Source: Paracoccaceae bacterium (GTDB lineage Bacteria; Pseudomonadota; Alphaproteobacteria; Rhodobacterales; Rhodobacteraceae). Taken from it: a DNA stretch of 49,569 nucleotides. The stretch is from assembly GCA_020630695.1 (NCBI GenBank), contig JAHDIS010000016.1, forward strand, positions 1-49,569, in the 5' to 3' direction. This document shows positions 17,865 to 27,594 of the stretch, piece by piece. Made by a program: the position numbers and the translations under genes. A model generated the notes under the pieces. That model saw nothing but the letters and a program-made list of their open reading frames with translations, had not been told where the DNA came from and did not search any database. How positions within the stretch are numbered: position 1 is the stretch's first letter; every line of letters starts with the position of its first letter.

Positions 17865-18439
17865 AGGTACTTCACCGCATAAAAGCCTGCCAGCAAGATG
17901 ATCACAAAGGCAATAAAGACAAGTCCCAACCGGCGTTCGATAAAGTCACGAATGGGTGACCCGAATTGGCGCAGAAGCGCCGCCACTATAAAGAAGCGCA
18001 GGGCACGCGCGCAGATGGATGTCACGATAAAGGTCATCAGCGGCATGCCGGTCCAGCCGGACATGATGGTAATCACCTTGTAAGGGAAGGGGGTTACACC
18101 TGCTGTCAGCACGGCCCAGAACCCGACACCGTTAAAGCGTTCGTTGAATGCCTCCATCGACTCGGTCTTTCCGAGCGCTTCAAGGATCGGCGCGCCAAGG
18201 CTGTCGTAGAAAAACGCCCCAATTGTGTAACCCAGCATACCACCGGCGACCGAAGATACTGTCGCCACCAGCGCAATCAGCCAGGCACGATGCGGTGCAG
18301 CGAGGATCATAGGGATCATGAGAACGTCAGGCGGAATCGGAAAGACAGATGACTCGATGAAAGCAACCAGCGCCAATATATAAAGAGCGCGGGGATGGTC
18401 AGCCTGCGCCATTGTCCAATCGTACAGACGTCGAAGCAT
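17861..18439 (-). CDS. YqaA/DedA-like (VTT domain) inner-membrane protein
   Basis: This 192-residue polytopic membrane protein of the SNARE-associated/VTT (DedA) superfamily has hydrophobic segments around 18-40, 50-75, 105-130, 140-160 and 170-190, and the YqaA-like motif FIESSVFPIPPDVLMIP near residue 30. The TPFPYKVITIMSG segment fits the conserved loop of this family. DedA/YqaA proteins are linked to membrane lipid or undecaprenyl-phosphate movement. The ATG at 18439 is preferred (AGAGGAA upstream) over an in-frame start at 18490 inside the divergent tRNA-side region. It is the first gene of a yqaA-dsbB operon. Confidence 0.85.
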   Translation of the reverse strand: MLRRLYDWTMAQADHPRALYILALVAFIESSVFPIPPDVLMIPMILAAPHRAWLIALVATVSSVAGGMLGYTIGAFFYDSLGAPILEALGKTESMEAFNERFNGVGFWAVLTAGVTPFPYKVITIMSGWTGMPLMTFIVTSICARALRFFIVAALLRQFGSPIRDFIERRLGLVFIAFVIILLAGFYAVKYL

Positions 18440-18582
18440 GATCCGGTTTCCTCTGCGCACCGCGGGTTTCCCCGCAAAAACCATGGCCAAGCAAGTGATG
18501 CAATGATTTTGCAGGATGATCTGCGAATTTGCGTCGTCTGGGCCTTTACGATGGTGCTGGCTGGGGTTAAATCAGGCGACGT

Positions 18583-18668
18583 GCCCAAGTGGCGGAATGG
18601 TAGACGCAGGGGATTCAAAATCCCCCGATGGCAACATCGTGTGAGTTCGAGTCTCACCTTGGGCACCA
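18583..18668 (+). tRNA. tRNA-Leu (anticodon CAA)
   Basis: An 86-base class II tRNA with encoded CCA. The acceptor stem is GCCCAAG paired with CTTGGGC, discriminator A at 18665, CCA at 18666-18668. The anticodon stem GGGGA/TCCCC encloses the loop TTCAAAA with CAA at 18616-18618. The variable arm is CGATGGCAACATCG and the T arm is GTGAGTTCGAGTCTCAC. The D arm (GGCGGAATGGTAGACGC) is normal for Leu tRNAs. It reads UUG codons. Confidence 0.97.
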
Positions 18669-19446
18669 ACCGCTGAAAACAGACAGCAAAACCCCGGTCC
18701 GGGTGATCTTCGGGCGGCCAGGGAATTCAGAAATGTGGCAACGCCGCCATTTTCGTCAAATTTGCCATAGATGATTCGTAGATTCCGGGCACCTTGGCCT
18801 GTTGCTACCCCATAAGCTGTTGACCAATGTTAATTTTCTCGCAGCATTGGTTCCACATGGCGCACAAAAAATGCCACATTTTCAAATGTGGCAGGATGTG
18901 GCCTTGGGCCTTGATCCAGATAGGCATTGTTTCGCCGATCCGGACAATTGACGGAAGACACCTGGCAACGGTTTCGATCAGACAAGCCTCATCGGCCTTA
19001 ATTTTATAGCTTTGCTGTGCGGTGGCTGTCGTGGAGGTTGGAAACAATAGCCTAAAATACACCTTTCAATTTGGACCAAAACCTATTCTTTCGCAGCACC
19101 ATTCTCGCCATATTTGCCTCGTTTCCGCCTTTTTTCCCTTTGAGGCCACCCCGCTTCAAAGTATTAATTCCCTCAAGCCCAACTGGGGGGTGAAGACTGC
19201 TGGCCACGGGGGCGGCCGCTGAACTGTTATGCATCTGTACTGATGCGAGGTGACGCGAGAGCGGAGAATCCGCTCGTGCCGCAATGGCGATCTTCGTCCA
19301 CGTAAAGACGTGGGTACGAGGCGCGCGATACACTTCGCATTTTTGCAGGCATGGCGAGTAACTGTGGATAGGGCAGTGCGTGAGCATTGTTGCCGCTCAT
19401 GCGGCGTGGGGCACCTGCCTCGTCTGACTTGATAGAGGGTCGTAGA
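18669..19446 (+). other. long non-coding leader upstream of the RTX/Hint giant
   Basis: 778 bases hold no supported gene; minus-strand frames here have no family likeness. The region is AT-richer than its neighbours. It contains the exact 10-mer AAATGTGGCA twice (18731 and 18884), the second as half of a perfect 10-bp inverted repeat (18872-18893). Close to the gene start it has a chain of small hairpins: GCATC/GATGC (19231-19246), GAGCGGA/TCCGCTC (19259-19275), CCACGT/ACGTGG (19298-19313) and GCCGC/GCGGC (19392-19405). These look like a structured transcribed leader, possibly regulated. Confidence 0.6.
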
Positions 19447-22400
19447 ATGGCTGATCTGTTTTTGAACTGGGGCGATCTTGGGCCCTTTGGCACGACGCTC
19501 GCCGATGGCGTTACAACAACGGTGGACACCGGTGGTGTTGCTGTTGATGTGACTTTCTCGGCCGACGATGAATATGCGTCTGCCTTTACTTTTAACGCTG
19601 ACGGGTATGTTGAAGCCGAAGACGACTTGAACCCCAACTCGTTCCTAAAGCTTTATGACGAAGCCAATGACGATGGCGCGGCTGGCACGTCGACTGCGAC
19701 ACTGGATTTCCGTGCGCTCGACACCGAAAACTTCACTGATGAAGTGCAGACTGTTTCCTTCCGCATCAACGACATCGATTTCTCGGCCCTGGATGGTGAC
19801 CTGGAGAACTTTGCCGCTGGTGGTTTCGAAGACATCGTGACGGTCCGTGCCTACGACGCCGAAGGCAACGAGGTTCCAGTTACACTGACACCCGAAGCCG
19901 GCGGTCCTGCTGTCTCGGGCCAGACTGCGACAGGCACCAGCACAACCGATTTCACCGACTCGACCGGCTCTGTTCTGGTGTCGATCGACGAACCGGTTGC
20001 TCAGATCGTTATTTCTTACGGCAACGGTGGCGACGCCCAGCAGGGTGTGACCGTTTCCGACATTAACTTCTCGACTGTTGATGTTGTTGTTGATGAGCCG
20101 CCAATCGCGGTTGATGACACGGCGTCCACAGACGAAGATGTGGCCATCACGATCGACGTTCTGGCCAACGATATCGAGCCACAGGGCCAGCCGCTGACCG
20201 TTACTTCGGCATCAGCGCTGAACGGCACCGTGTCGATCAACCCCGACAACACGTTGGAGTACACGCCAAACCCTGATTACAACGGTCCGGACACCATCAC
20301 CTATACAATCGTTGATCCAGACGGGAACAGCGACGAAGGCGAAGTGGCTGTTACAGTCGATCCGGTCAATGACGCCCCCATCACAGAACCTGATGAGGCG
20401 ACAACACCTGAGGACACCGATGTCGTCATCGACGATCCAGCGGGCAACGACACAGACCCTGATGGTGATCCGGTAACCACGGCATCTGTTGGCGATCCTG
20501 CCAACGGCACCGCGGTTCTGAATCCCGATGGCACAGTTACGTACACGCCGGACCCTGGTTTTGTGGGTGAGGACACCATTCCTTACGTTGCGACCGATGG
20601 CATCGCAGAAACACCAGGCGAAATCATTGTCACCGTGACCGATGGCAACCGTCCTCCAATTGCCGAGGACGACTCGGAAACAACGCCTGTTGATACCGCT
20701 GTGCTGATCGATGCGATCGACAACGACAGCGATCCTGATGGCGACGCGCTGACCGTTACATTCAACACCGATCCGCTGAACGGCTCTGTTGTCGATAACG
20801 GTGACGGTACCTTCACCTACACGCCGGACACCGGTTTTGTTGGGACCGACACCTTTGAATACGACATCTCTGACACCAGCGGTGACAGCGACACAGCAAT
20901 CGTGACCGTGACTGTCACAGACGACAACACGCCTCCGACAACTGTGGACGACACAGCGACAACACCTGAGGACACAGCAGTTGTCATCGACGATCCAGCG
21001 GGCAACGACACCGACCCTGATGGTGATCCGGTAACCACGGCATCTGTTGGCGATCCTGCCAACGGCACCGCGGTTCTGAATCCCGATGGCACAGTTACGT
21101 ACACGCCGGACCCTGGTTTTGTGGGTGAGGACACCATTCCTTACGTTGCAACCGATGGCACCGATGACACACCGGGCGAAATCATCGTCACTGTGACCGA
21201 CGATCCGGCGGTTGTTGATGCTGTCGACGACAGTGCAACCACGGACGAAGACACTGCGATTGTGATTGACGTTCAGGAAAACGACACCGATCCAGAAGAC
21301 GATCCGATCACCACGGTTTCCGCAACCGATCCGCTGAACGGCACGTCAGCTGTGAACCCGGATGGAACGATCACTTACACACCGGATCCTGGCTTTAGCG
21401 GCACGGATACCTTTGAGTACACGATCACAGAGCCTGATGGCGCGACCGACACGGCAACTGTAACCGTGACCGTCGTTCCGGACACAAACACGCAGCCCGT
21501 TGCGTTCGACGATACCTCGACCACGGCCGTGGACACACCGGTTATCATCGATCCTGCGCTGAATGACTTCGATGCCGAAGATCCGGTTGAAGACCTCATC
21601 GTGACCAATCTGGGCGATCCGCTCAATGGTACAGCGGCGATCAACCCTGATGGCACCGTTACCTACACACCGGATGCTGGTTTCACAGGTACAGACAGCT
21701 TTACCTACGAAATCCTCGACACCGATGGTGAAGGCGACACCGCGACGGTTACCGTAACCGTGACTGACAATGGCCCACCCGTTGCAGTTGACGATACGGC
21801 CACCACCGAAGAGGGCACGCCTGTCATCATCGCGGATCCTGCGGGCAATGACACAGATCCAGAAGGCGATCCGCTGACAGTGACCGAAGTGGGCGATCCC
21901 GCAAACGGTACTGCCACGCTGAACCCTGATGGCACCGTGACATACACGCCGGATCCTGACTTTACCGGTGACGACACCATTCCGTACACCGTTACGGATG
22001 GCACAAGCACCGACACCGGCGAAATCGTCGTAACGGTTGAGCCCGAAGACGACGGCCGCATCGACACCGATGTGTTCCCGGTTGCTCCGGAAGATCAGGA
22101 CGATGATCCGCTGAACGGTCTGGATGAAGACGACGATCCAAGCGATGATCTGGACAGTGTTGTCGGAACAAGTGGCGCTGACAGCATCAGCACCGGCGAT
22201 GACGCAGACACCATTTCGGCTGGCGGCGGTGATGACACCGTTGACCCGGGCATCGATGACGACCTTGTTGATTTGGGCGGCGGTAATGACCTGCTGAACG
22301 ACCCTCAGGGTGCGGACACCGTCTCGGGCGGTCAGGGTGATGATACGATCAACGTCGGGGTCAACACCTTCTCCGATTACATTGGCGATGATCCGAGCTT

Positions 22401-23769
22401 TGCGCCCGGTTCACCGTTGAATGATCTGGGTTTTGTTAACGATCCGAACCAAGAAGATGGGCGTGACAGCGTGCAGGGCAACCTGGGCAACGACTCTATC
22501 TCGACAGGTGATGACCGTGACACGATTGACGGTGGCGGAGACAACGACACTATTGACGCGGGCATCGACGATGACTTGGTCATGGGTGGTCAGGGCGACG
22601 ATAGCATCATCGGCAGCCACGGCTCCGATACGCTGGATGGTGGTCAGGGCGACGACTACATCGACGGTTCGAACCTTGGTGCTCTGGAACTGATCGACGC
22701 GATCGACACAGTCCCTGAAAACGACCGTGACAGCATCCTTGGTGCACTTGGCAATGATACACTGATTGGTGGTGACGATGATGACACTCTGCTCGGCGGT
22801 TCTGGCAATGACGTTCTTGACGGCGGCATCGATGAAGACAGCCTGCTTGGTGGAAACGACGACGACACGCTGATCGGCGGTCAGGGTGCAGACACCCTGG
22901 ACGGCGGCGCAGGTGCCGATGACATCGATGGCGGTGCAGATCGCGACGTGATCGTGGTTGGCAGCCAGTCCGATGGTCAGGACGACACCATCGACGGCGG
23001 TTCCGAAGGCGACGACTTCGACGTTCTGGACCTGACCGGTCTGGGCACACGCGGCGAAGACTGGCGCATTGTCGACACGTCACCTGACAGCAACGGCAAC
23101 GGCATTGACGGCACCGTTGAGTATCTGGACGGCGACGGCAACGTAACTGGTGGTTTCGACTTCTTCGAAATCGAACAGGTTGTGCCTTGCTTCACGCCGG
23201 GTACGCTGATCGCGACACCGCAGGGTGAACGTCTGGTTGAAGATCTTCAGGTTGGTGATCGTGTCATCACACGTGACAACGGCATCCAGGAGATCAAGTG
23301 GGTTGGTCGCAAGGACCTCACTGGTCACGAACTGGCCCGTCAGCCTCACTTCAACCCGATCCTGATCCAGAAGGGTGCACTGGGCAACAACCTGCCTGAG
23401 CATGACATGCTGGTATCGCCAAACCACCGGGTTCTGGTGGCAAATGACAAGACTGCGCTTTACTTCGAAGAGCGTGAAGTTCTGGTCGCTGCCAAGCACC
23501 TGACTGGTCTGGAAGGCGTCGATGTGGTCGAGAGCCTGGGTGTTGCCTACATCCACGTGATGTTCGAACAGCACGAAGTGATCCTGTCGAACGGCGCTTG
23601 GACGGAAAGCTTCCAGCCTGGCGACTACAGCCTCAAGGGCATCGGCAACGCGCAGCGTCAGGAAATCCTGGAGCTGTTCCCAGAACTGGAGCATGCCGAA
23701 GGTCTGAACGCCTACGGTTCCGCGCGCCGCTCACTCAAGAAGCACGAAGCGCAGCTTCTGACCAAGTAA
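19447..23769 (+). CDS. 1440-residue Ig-like repeat / RTX / Hint-domain protein
   Basis: Predicted large secreted or surface protein. Residues 1-217 form a unique N-terminal beta-rich domain without a signal peptide. Residues about 218-867 are seven ~92-aa Ig/cadherin-like repeats of the form PPVAVDDTA...[22 protein letters not shown]. Residues about 870-1235 are calcium-binding RTX nonapeptides ([16 protein letters not shown] and variants). From Cys1248 ([16 protein letters not shown]) to about 1400 there is a Hint (hedgehog/intein) domain with SPNHRVLV. The absence of a signal peptide plus RTX repeats points to type I secretion; no T1SS genes are in the window. The ATG at 19447 follows GAGGG. 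Adhesion is plausible; cleavage by the Hint domain is not shown. Confidence 0.9.
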   Translation: MADLFLNWGDLGPFGTTLADGVTTTVDTGGVAVDVTFSADDEYASAFTFNADGYVEAEDDLNPNSFLKLYDEANDDGAAGTSTATLDFRALDTENFTDEVQTVSFRINDIDFSALDGDLENFAAGGFEDIVTVRAYDAEGNEVPVTLTPEAGGPAVSGQTATGTSTTDFTDSTGSVLVSIDEPVAQIVISYGNGGDAQQGVTVSDINFSTVDVVVDEPPIAVDDTASTDEDVAITIDVLANDIEPQGQPLTVTSASALNGTVSINPDNTLEYTPNPDYNGPDTITYTIVDPDGNSDEGEVAVTVDPVNDAPITEPDEATTPEDTDVVIDDPAGNDTDPDGDPVTTASVGDPANGTAVLNPDGTVTYTPDPGFVGEDTIPYVATDGIAETPGEIIVTVTDGNRPPIAEDDSETTPVDTAVLIDAIDNDSDPDGDALTVTFNTDPLNGSVVDNGDGTFTYTPDTGFVGTDTFEYDISDTSGDSDTAIVTVTVTDDNTPPTTVDDTATTPEDTAVVIDDPAGNDTDPDGDPVTTASVGDPANGTAVLNPDGTVTYTPDPGFVGEDTIPYVATDGTDDTPGEIIVTVTDDPAVVDAVDDSATTDEDTAIVIDVQENDTDPEDDPITTVSATDPLNGTSAVNPDGTITYTPDPGFSGTDTFEYTITEPDGATDTATVTVTVVPDTNTQPVAFDDTSTTAVDTPVIIDPALNDFDAEDPVEDLIVTNLGDPLNGTAAINPDGTVTYTPDAGFTGTDSFTYEILDTDGEGDTATVTVTVTDNGPPVAVDDTATTEEGTPVIIADPAGNDTDPEGDPLTVTEVGDPANGTATLNPDGTVTYTPDPDFTGDDTIPYTVTDGTSTDTGEIVVTVEPEDDGRIDTDVFPVAPEDQDDDPLNGLDEDDDPSDDLDSVVGTSGADSISTGDDADTISAGGGDDTVDPGIDDDLVDLGGGNDLLNDPQGADTVSGGQGDDTINVGVNTFSDYIGDDPSFAPGSPLNDLGFVNDPNQEDGRDSVQGNLGNDSISTGDDRDTIDGGGDNDTIDAGIDDDLVMGGQGDDSIIGSHGSDTLDGGQGDDYIDGSNLGALELIDAIDTVPENDRDSILGALGNDTLIGGDDDDTLLGGSGNDVLDGGIDEDSLLGGNDDDTLIGGQGADTLDGGAGADDIDGGADRDVIVVGSQSDGQDDTIDGGSEGDDFDVLDLTGLGTRGEDWRIVDTSPDSNGNGIDGTVEYLDGDGNVTGGFDFFEIEQVVPCFTPGTLIATPQGERLVEDLQVGDRVITRDNGIQEIKWVGRKDLTGHELARQPHFNPILIQKGALGNNLPEHDMLVSPNHRVLVANDKTALYFEEREVLVAAKHLTGLEGVDVVESLGVAYIHVMFEQHEVILSNGAWTESFQPGDYSLKGIGNAQRQEILELFPELEHAEGLNAYGSARRSLKKHEAQLLTK
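20401..21159 (+). repeat. near-identical ~200-bp internal duplication in the RTX/Hint gene
   Basis: The stretch 20401-20601 recurs at 20959-21159, offset 558 bp (186 codons, two Ig-like units). Only a few bases differ, several of them synonymous, while neighbouring repeats have diverged strongly. This shows recent duplication or gene conversion inside the gene. Confidence 0.85.
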
Positions 23770-23826
23770 GGTCGCTTCCACAGATTATGCAGCACGTTCA
23801 GCTGCTTTCGGGTAGCTGAGCAAAAA

Positions 23827-23862
23827 CAAAAGACGGGGCAGGGAAACCTGCCTCGTCTTTTG
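23827..23862. terminator. terminator between RTX/Hint gene and MobA-like gene
   Basis: AGACGGGGCAGG and CCTGCCTCGTCT form a 12-bp stem with a GAAA tetraloop and flanking A and T runs. It is convergent between the plus-strand giant and the minus-strand nucleotidyltransferase and probably stops both. Confidence 0.88.
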
Positions 23863-23891
23863 CGTTTCGGTTGGTGGGTGATGATGCGGGC

Positions 23892-24491
23892 TTAGGCGTT
23901 TTCGGATTGCCAGCGGGTCCAGGCCTCGGGTGTATCCAGATCCGTCAGGGCATTCAGACCGGGCAAGGGCACATAGCGCAGCCGGTGACGGTTGGCCTTC
24001 AGAACAGACCGCGCGCCTTCGTCACCGGTCAGTTGCCGCAGGGAAACAAAGCAATCCGATGGAAATAAAACCGGGTGGCCCGGTGTCCCATCAAAGCTCG
24101 TCGCCTGTTGTACAGTTGGTGTAAGTTCGGCATCGAAGCCCTTGATAAGGCTTTCAATATCGCTTGCTGTGATGTCTGGCATATCGGCTGGCAGGATGAT
24201 CAGACCACGGGTGATCTTTGGCAAGGCGGCCACCGCGCGTCTGATTGAGGCCGACATTCCATCGCTGGCATCAGGAACTTCGACGATCTGCACTGGCAGA
24301 CCTGCCAAAATCTCGGCGCGGGGATGTTCCCAACCGGGCAGCGTAACGACCACATGGCACTGCGTGGACAGGGCCCGTTCGGCGCTGCGCCTGAGCAGAG
24401 AAACCCCGTCAATGTCTTTCAGCAGCTTGTCCTGGCCTCGCATCCGTGAGGACCGGCCAGCCGCCGGAATGAGAATCGCAATGTCCCGCAT
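23892..24491 (-). CDS. MobA-like nucleotidyltransferase family protein
   Basis: A single-domain NTP transferase of the MobA/MocA type (PF12804-like), 199-202 aa. The nucleotide-binding start is ILIPAAGRSSRMRGQDKLL, followed by the metal-site PADMPDI near residue 110 and the C-terminal TPGHPVLFP. Close relatives transfer CMP to molybdopterin (MocA) or act on other cofactors; the substrate here is undecided. Start choice is uncertain: ATG at 24491 or GTG at 24500 (GGGG four bases upstream), neither with a strong ribosome site. It is monocistronic, with a terminator shared with the giant gene. Confidence 0.8.
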   Translation of the reverse strand: MRDIAILIPAAGRSSRMRGQDKLLKDIDGVSLLRRSAERALSTQCHVVVTLPGWEHPRAEILAGLPVQIVEVPDASDGMSASIRRAVAALPKITRGLIILPADMPDITASDIESLIKGFDAELTPTVQQATSFDGTPGHPVLFPSDCFVSLRQLTGDEGARSVLKANRHRLRYVPLPGLNALTDLDTPEAWTRWQSENA

Positions 24492-24544
24492 GCGGTGCAC
24501 TATGCCCCAGATCGGGTCATTTCACCTATAGGCACCTTTGGGCA

Positions 24545-24577
24545 CAAAAAAACCGGCAACCAAACGGTTGCCGGTTT
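24545..24577 (-). terminator. fadL-like gene terminator
   Basis: AAACCGGCAACC / GGTTGCCGGTTT is a 12-bp stem with a four-base loop and a T-run on the minus strand, 24 nt after the stop codon of the outer-membrane gene. Confidence 0.88.
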
Positions 24578-24600
24578 CGATGCTAGAACTGTCTGACTGT

Positions 24601-25881
24601 TTAGAAGGACAGGGTGAAAGACATGCCGACGCCGATGGCGCTGTTTCCAGAGAATTCAACGCCGGAGCCGTCTGTCGCGTCGCCAAGCGATACGTATTCC
24701 ATACCAGCGCGCAGCTTTGCATTCTCATCCTGCCACTGACCGCCGATGCCCAGCGAGATACGGCCATCTGTTGGCGCGAGACGGGATGCAACATCGCCGG
24801 TCGACGCTTCGTAGCTGATCTGGGCAAAACCGCTGGTGGTTTCGTTGAACTGGCGGCCAAGGCCGAGGCGGTATGTGACGGTGTCATTGTCGAGACCTGT
24901 CACGCGGCCACCTGTAACCGATTCATAGGCCGGTGTGCGAACTTCCCATTTGGACCATTCGGTCCACTTGATGCCACCAAAGAGCAGCGTGCCTTGTGCA
25001 ATACCGGTCTGGAAATCCAGAGCGATCGACTGCGGCAGCTCCACCTCGGTGGTGCCATTGCCGTTGATGCCCAGCGACGTCAGAGCTTCGGCTGTGTCGA
25101 ACTTGTGCGTGATGCCGCTTTCCCAAGTCAGGGCAACGCGCAGCGCGATGTCTGGAATTTCGTAAGCTGCACCAAGGACATAGCCCACATCGCCACGCTT
25201 TTCACCAGTTGCCGTGTAGGTCATGCCGGGATCGCCAAGCGGGTTGGACAGCGGGTTTGCCGCGGTGCCAAGGCGTGTTGCTTCGGCGCCCAATGCCGCC
25301 GCTTCTGCGCCTAGAGCTGCGGCAGTGGCAAGATCGCCCGCCACGGCCGCTGCGCCAGCATCAGCGGCGAGCTGTGCGGCCTGTGCACCAAGATCCGTCG
25401 CGTAGTTGCCGACAGAGTTGCGAACCAGCAGTTCAGGAATTGCGATGTCCGCGGTGGATTCGACATAACGCAATCCGCCGAAGATCGAGAAACGATCACC
25501 GATCCGGTATTTCAGGATCGCGGCTGTTCCCTTACTTTCCCAATCCGCGGCCAGACCAGTGTACACGCCCTGAGTGTACAGCGCGTTTGCACCGTAGGGG
25601 GTGTTCAGGAACAGACCAAAGTCGAGATTGTCGGACAGCTGGTTCTTGTAGGACGCGCTCAGCGAGGCGTAAGACTTGGCCATATTGCCAGTGCTGCCGC
25701 CGCCCAAGGCTGCCGGGTATTCACCGGATACGTTCGGATTGACCAGGCTGGCACCGAATTCGATGTGGTTGCCCGACTGGAACAGCAGGCTGTAGTTGAT
25801 ATTGCCGCGCTCGATACCGCCGGCTGATGCTGCTCCTGCACCCAAAGCGATTGCCGCAACGCTCGTTGCTAGTTTCTTCAT
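24601..25881 (-). CDS. FadL-type outer-membrane transport protein
   Basis: OmpP1/FadL/TodX family porin (PF03349) that brings hydrophobic compounds such as long-chain fatty acids across the outer membrane. It has 426 aa with a signal peptide (MKKLATSVAAIALGAGAASA, cleaved about 20), alternating beta strands, and a C-terminal aromatic residue (SFTLSF) as in beta-barrels. An alanine-rich segment (about residues 165-213, AQAAQLAADAGAAAV and AALGAEAAALGAEA) interrupts the barrel in what should be a surface loop. The ATG at 25881 has GAGGG upstream. A 17-bp palindrome lies upstream at 25948-25964. It is monocistronic. Confidence 0.9.
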   Translation of the reverse strand: MKKLATSVAAIALGAGAASAGGIERGNINYSLLFQSGNHIEFGASLVNPNVSGEYPAALGGGSTGNMAKSYASLSASYKNQLSDNLDFGLFLNTPYGANALYTQGVYTGLAADWESKGTAAILKYRIGDRFSIFGGLRYVESTADIAIPELLVRNSVGNYATDLGAQAAQLAADAGAAAVAGDLATAAALGAEAAALGAEATRLGTAANPLSNPLGDPGMTYTATGEKRGDVGYVLGAAYEIPDIALRVALTWESGITHKFDTAEALTSLGINGNGTTEVELPQSIALDFQTGIAQGTLLFGGIKWTEWSKWEVRTPAYESVTGGRVTGLDNDTVTYRLGLGRQFNETTSGFAQISYEASTGDVASRLAPTDGRISLGIGGQWQDENAKLRAGMEYVSLGDATDGSGVEFSGNSAIGVGMSFTLSF

Positions 25882-25947
25882 AGTAGACCCTCATCCCTAA
25901 CACGTATGCCGTGCTTCTGATGCGAAAGTACGAGGGGCGGTGTGTTT

Positions 25948-25964
25948 CGGTCAATCTTTGACCG
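25948..25964. promoter_or_regulatory. 17-bp palindrome upstream of the FadL-type gene
   Basis: CGGTCAATCTTTGACCG consists of a perfect 7-bp inverted repeat with three central bases. On the minus strand its TTGACC half could serve as a -35 element with TACTTT about 18 bp downstream as a -10. A regulator bound here would block the promoter; the regulator is unknown. Confidence 0.45.
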
Positions 25965-26046
25965 TACGTAACTTTCCGGTTGTGGAACGCTGCGTCACGT
26001 TTATGTAACAGCCCTTTTTTGGGCATTTGGCGTAAAAAGCGGGCAC

Positions 26047-26928
26047 CTACTGCTGTTTTCGCGTCTCGAACCAGACATTTCCGTAGTTTGCGCCAAAGAT
26101 CAGAAGTGCCCCGAGAATGACGAAGGGATCCAGCGGTTCGGCATAAAGCAGCATACCAACCACGGCGATGACGGGCAGCCGGGTGAAGTCGATGGGCATC
26201 ACAACCGTTGCGGGTGCAAGGGACAGTGCGGTGGTCAGACAGAAATGCGCAACCAAACCTGCACAGGCAATCATGACGACCCAAGGCCAGCTTGAGGCGG
26301 CCGGCAGGGCGATGTCGCCATCATATCCCGCAAAGCAAAACCCCAGAACGGCCTGCATGACGGTCAACCAGAACAGGATGCAGGTGATCGTTTCAGTGCG
26401 GGTCAGGCGGCGTGTGAAAACGGCAGATCCGGCAAATCCTATGGCCGCAAGCGCGGCAGCGACCAGCCCGGGCGATATCGCATTGGCATCCGGTCGCGTG
26501 ACAATCAGGATCCCGGCAAAGCCAACCACCGCTGCAAGCGCGCGGTTAAACGTCAGCTTTTCACCCAGTATCAGCGGCGAAAGGATCATCACCCAAAGCG
26601 GCGAAGTGAACTCAAGCGCAAAGACCTGAGCCAGCGGAATGACGGTGATTGCGTAGAACCAGAGGTTTTGGCCGGCGAAATGAAACACATTGCGCAGGCC
26701 ATGCCAGCCCATGGACCGCCTAGTGATCTGAGCGTGTGTGTCAAAGGCTGTGGCGAGGCTGACAACGAGGACAAAGCCGATAATAGACCGGTACATCATG
26801 ATTTCGAAGGTATCGAGGTCCAGACTGACTGCCCGTCCGGCGATCGCCATGATGGTAAACGACACGATTGCTCCGCTCATCCAAAGGCAGGCGCGCAATA
26901 CAGGGTTTGTCGGCGTTTTGGCTGTCAT
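26047..26928 (-). CDS. EamA/DMT-family transporter
   Basis: An inner-membrane protein of the drug/metabolite transporter superfamily with two EamA halves, 293 aa and about ten hydrophobic segments. Family features include GLRNVFHFAGQNLWFYAI, the EFTSPLWVMILSPLILGEKL turn typical of the first half, and TALSLAPATVVMPIDFTRLP in the second half. The exporter substrate cannot be inferred. The ATG at 26928 is preferred over a TTG at 26964 that gives a hydrophilic extension; neither has a strong ribosome site. It lies 165 bp upstream of the FadL-type gene on the same strand. Confidence 0.88.
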   Translation of the reverse strand: MTAKTPTNPVLRACLWMSGAIVSFTIMAIAGRAVSLDLDTFEIMMYRSIIGFVLVVSLATAFDTHAQITRRSMGWHGLRNVFHFAGQNLWFYAITVIPLAQVFALEFTSPLWVMILSPLILGEKLTFNRALAAVVGFAGILIVTRPDANAISPGLVAAALAAIGFAGSAVFTRRLTRTETITCILFWLTVMQAVLGFCFAGYDGDIALPAASSWPWVVMIACAGLVAHFCLTTALSLAPATVVMPIDFTRLPVIAVVGMLLYAEPLDPFVILGALLIFGANYGNVWFETRKQQ

Positions 26929-27015
26929 AGCTTTGCAAGTGGCAGAGCCGGACGGCTTTGACAAGCGTTGCGGTTCTTGGGCGGGCTGCCAGAGCAGGGC
27001 GCGGTAACTGCTAAC

Positions 27016-27043
27016 AAAAAGACCCGCCGATTGGCGGGTCTTT
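27016..27043 (-). terminator. terminator of the ATPase zeta-inhibitor gene
   Basis: AAAGACCCGCC and GGCGGGTCTTT form an 11-bp stem with loop GATT. On the minus strand a T-run follows. It lies 28 nt past the stop codon of the DUF1476 gene. Confidence 0.85.
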
Positions 27044-27070
27044 CGTTGTCTTGGGTCTGTGGCGGGGCCG

Positions 27071-27385
27071 TCAGGCTTCGTCCATCAGCTGGCCTTTGGC
27101 AACGACCAACAGTTCGTCCATCTTGGCACGGATTGCTTCGGGTGTGGATTTGTCACCCAGATCGCCTGCAACCTTGCGCACAACGTCCTCGTGGCCGGCT
27201 TCTTCAAAGTCGGCTTTGACCACTTCCATGGCGTAGGCGGCTGCATCGTCACCGGACTTGCCCAGCAGTTCTGCGGCCCACATGCCCAGCAGCTTGTTGC
27301 GGCGGGCTTCGGCCTTGAATTTCATCTCGGCATCATGGGCATATTTGTTCTCAAACGCGTTTTCGCGATCGTCGAATGTGGTCAT
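27071..27385 (-). CDS. F1-ATPase inhibitor subunit zeta (DUF1476)
   Basis: A 104-residue protein of the DUF1476 family, known in Paracoccus as the zeta subunit that inhibits ATP hydrolysis by the F1Fo ATP synthase. The N-terminal inhibitory region MTTFDDRENAFENKYAHDAE is followed by FKAEARRNKLLGMWAAELLG and a helical C-terminal domain. The ATG at 27385 follows GGGAGCG by eight bases; a longer in-frame reading to 27568 has no support. No atp genes are nearby. It is divergent from the TerB gene. Confidence 0.92.
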   Translation of the reverse strand: MTTFDDRENAFENKYAHDAEMKFKAEARRNKLLGMWAAELLGKSGDDAAAYAMEVVKADFEEAGHEDVVRKVAGDLGDKSTPEAIRAKMDELLVVAKGQLMDEA

Positions 27386-27594
27386 GGACTCGCTCCCTTG
27401 GGCAAAAGTGTCTTGTTCGATATGCCGCTCTGCTGCGGGCTGTGCAAGGGGCGGCGGGCAAAATGCGGCACTCTGGCAACGCCACGAAATATCCTGAGAG
27501 TTGTCTTGAGGCGGTCTTGAGGCAGTCACAAATCGGTCACGATGCTGGGTGATGCTGACTGGCGTCAAACGAGTAATTGAGCGAGGACCAATTT

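Noticed and set aside
18805-19062. 85-residue minus-strand frame in the leader of the giant gene
   Set aside because: No ribosome site, odd composition, no family likeness; the region carries palindromes instead.
20101-22900. Repeats in the giant gene considered as a CRISPR array or as unrelated tandem DNA
   Set aside because: Units are about 276 bp, in frame and without spacers; they encode Ig-like and RTX protein repeats.
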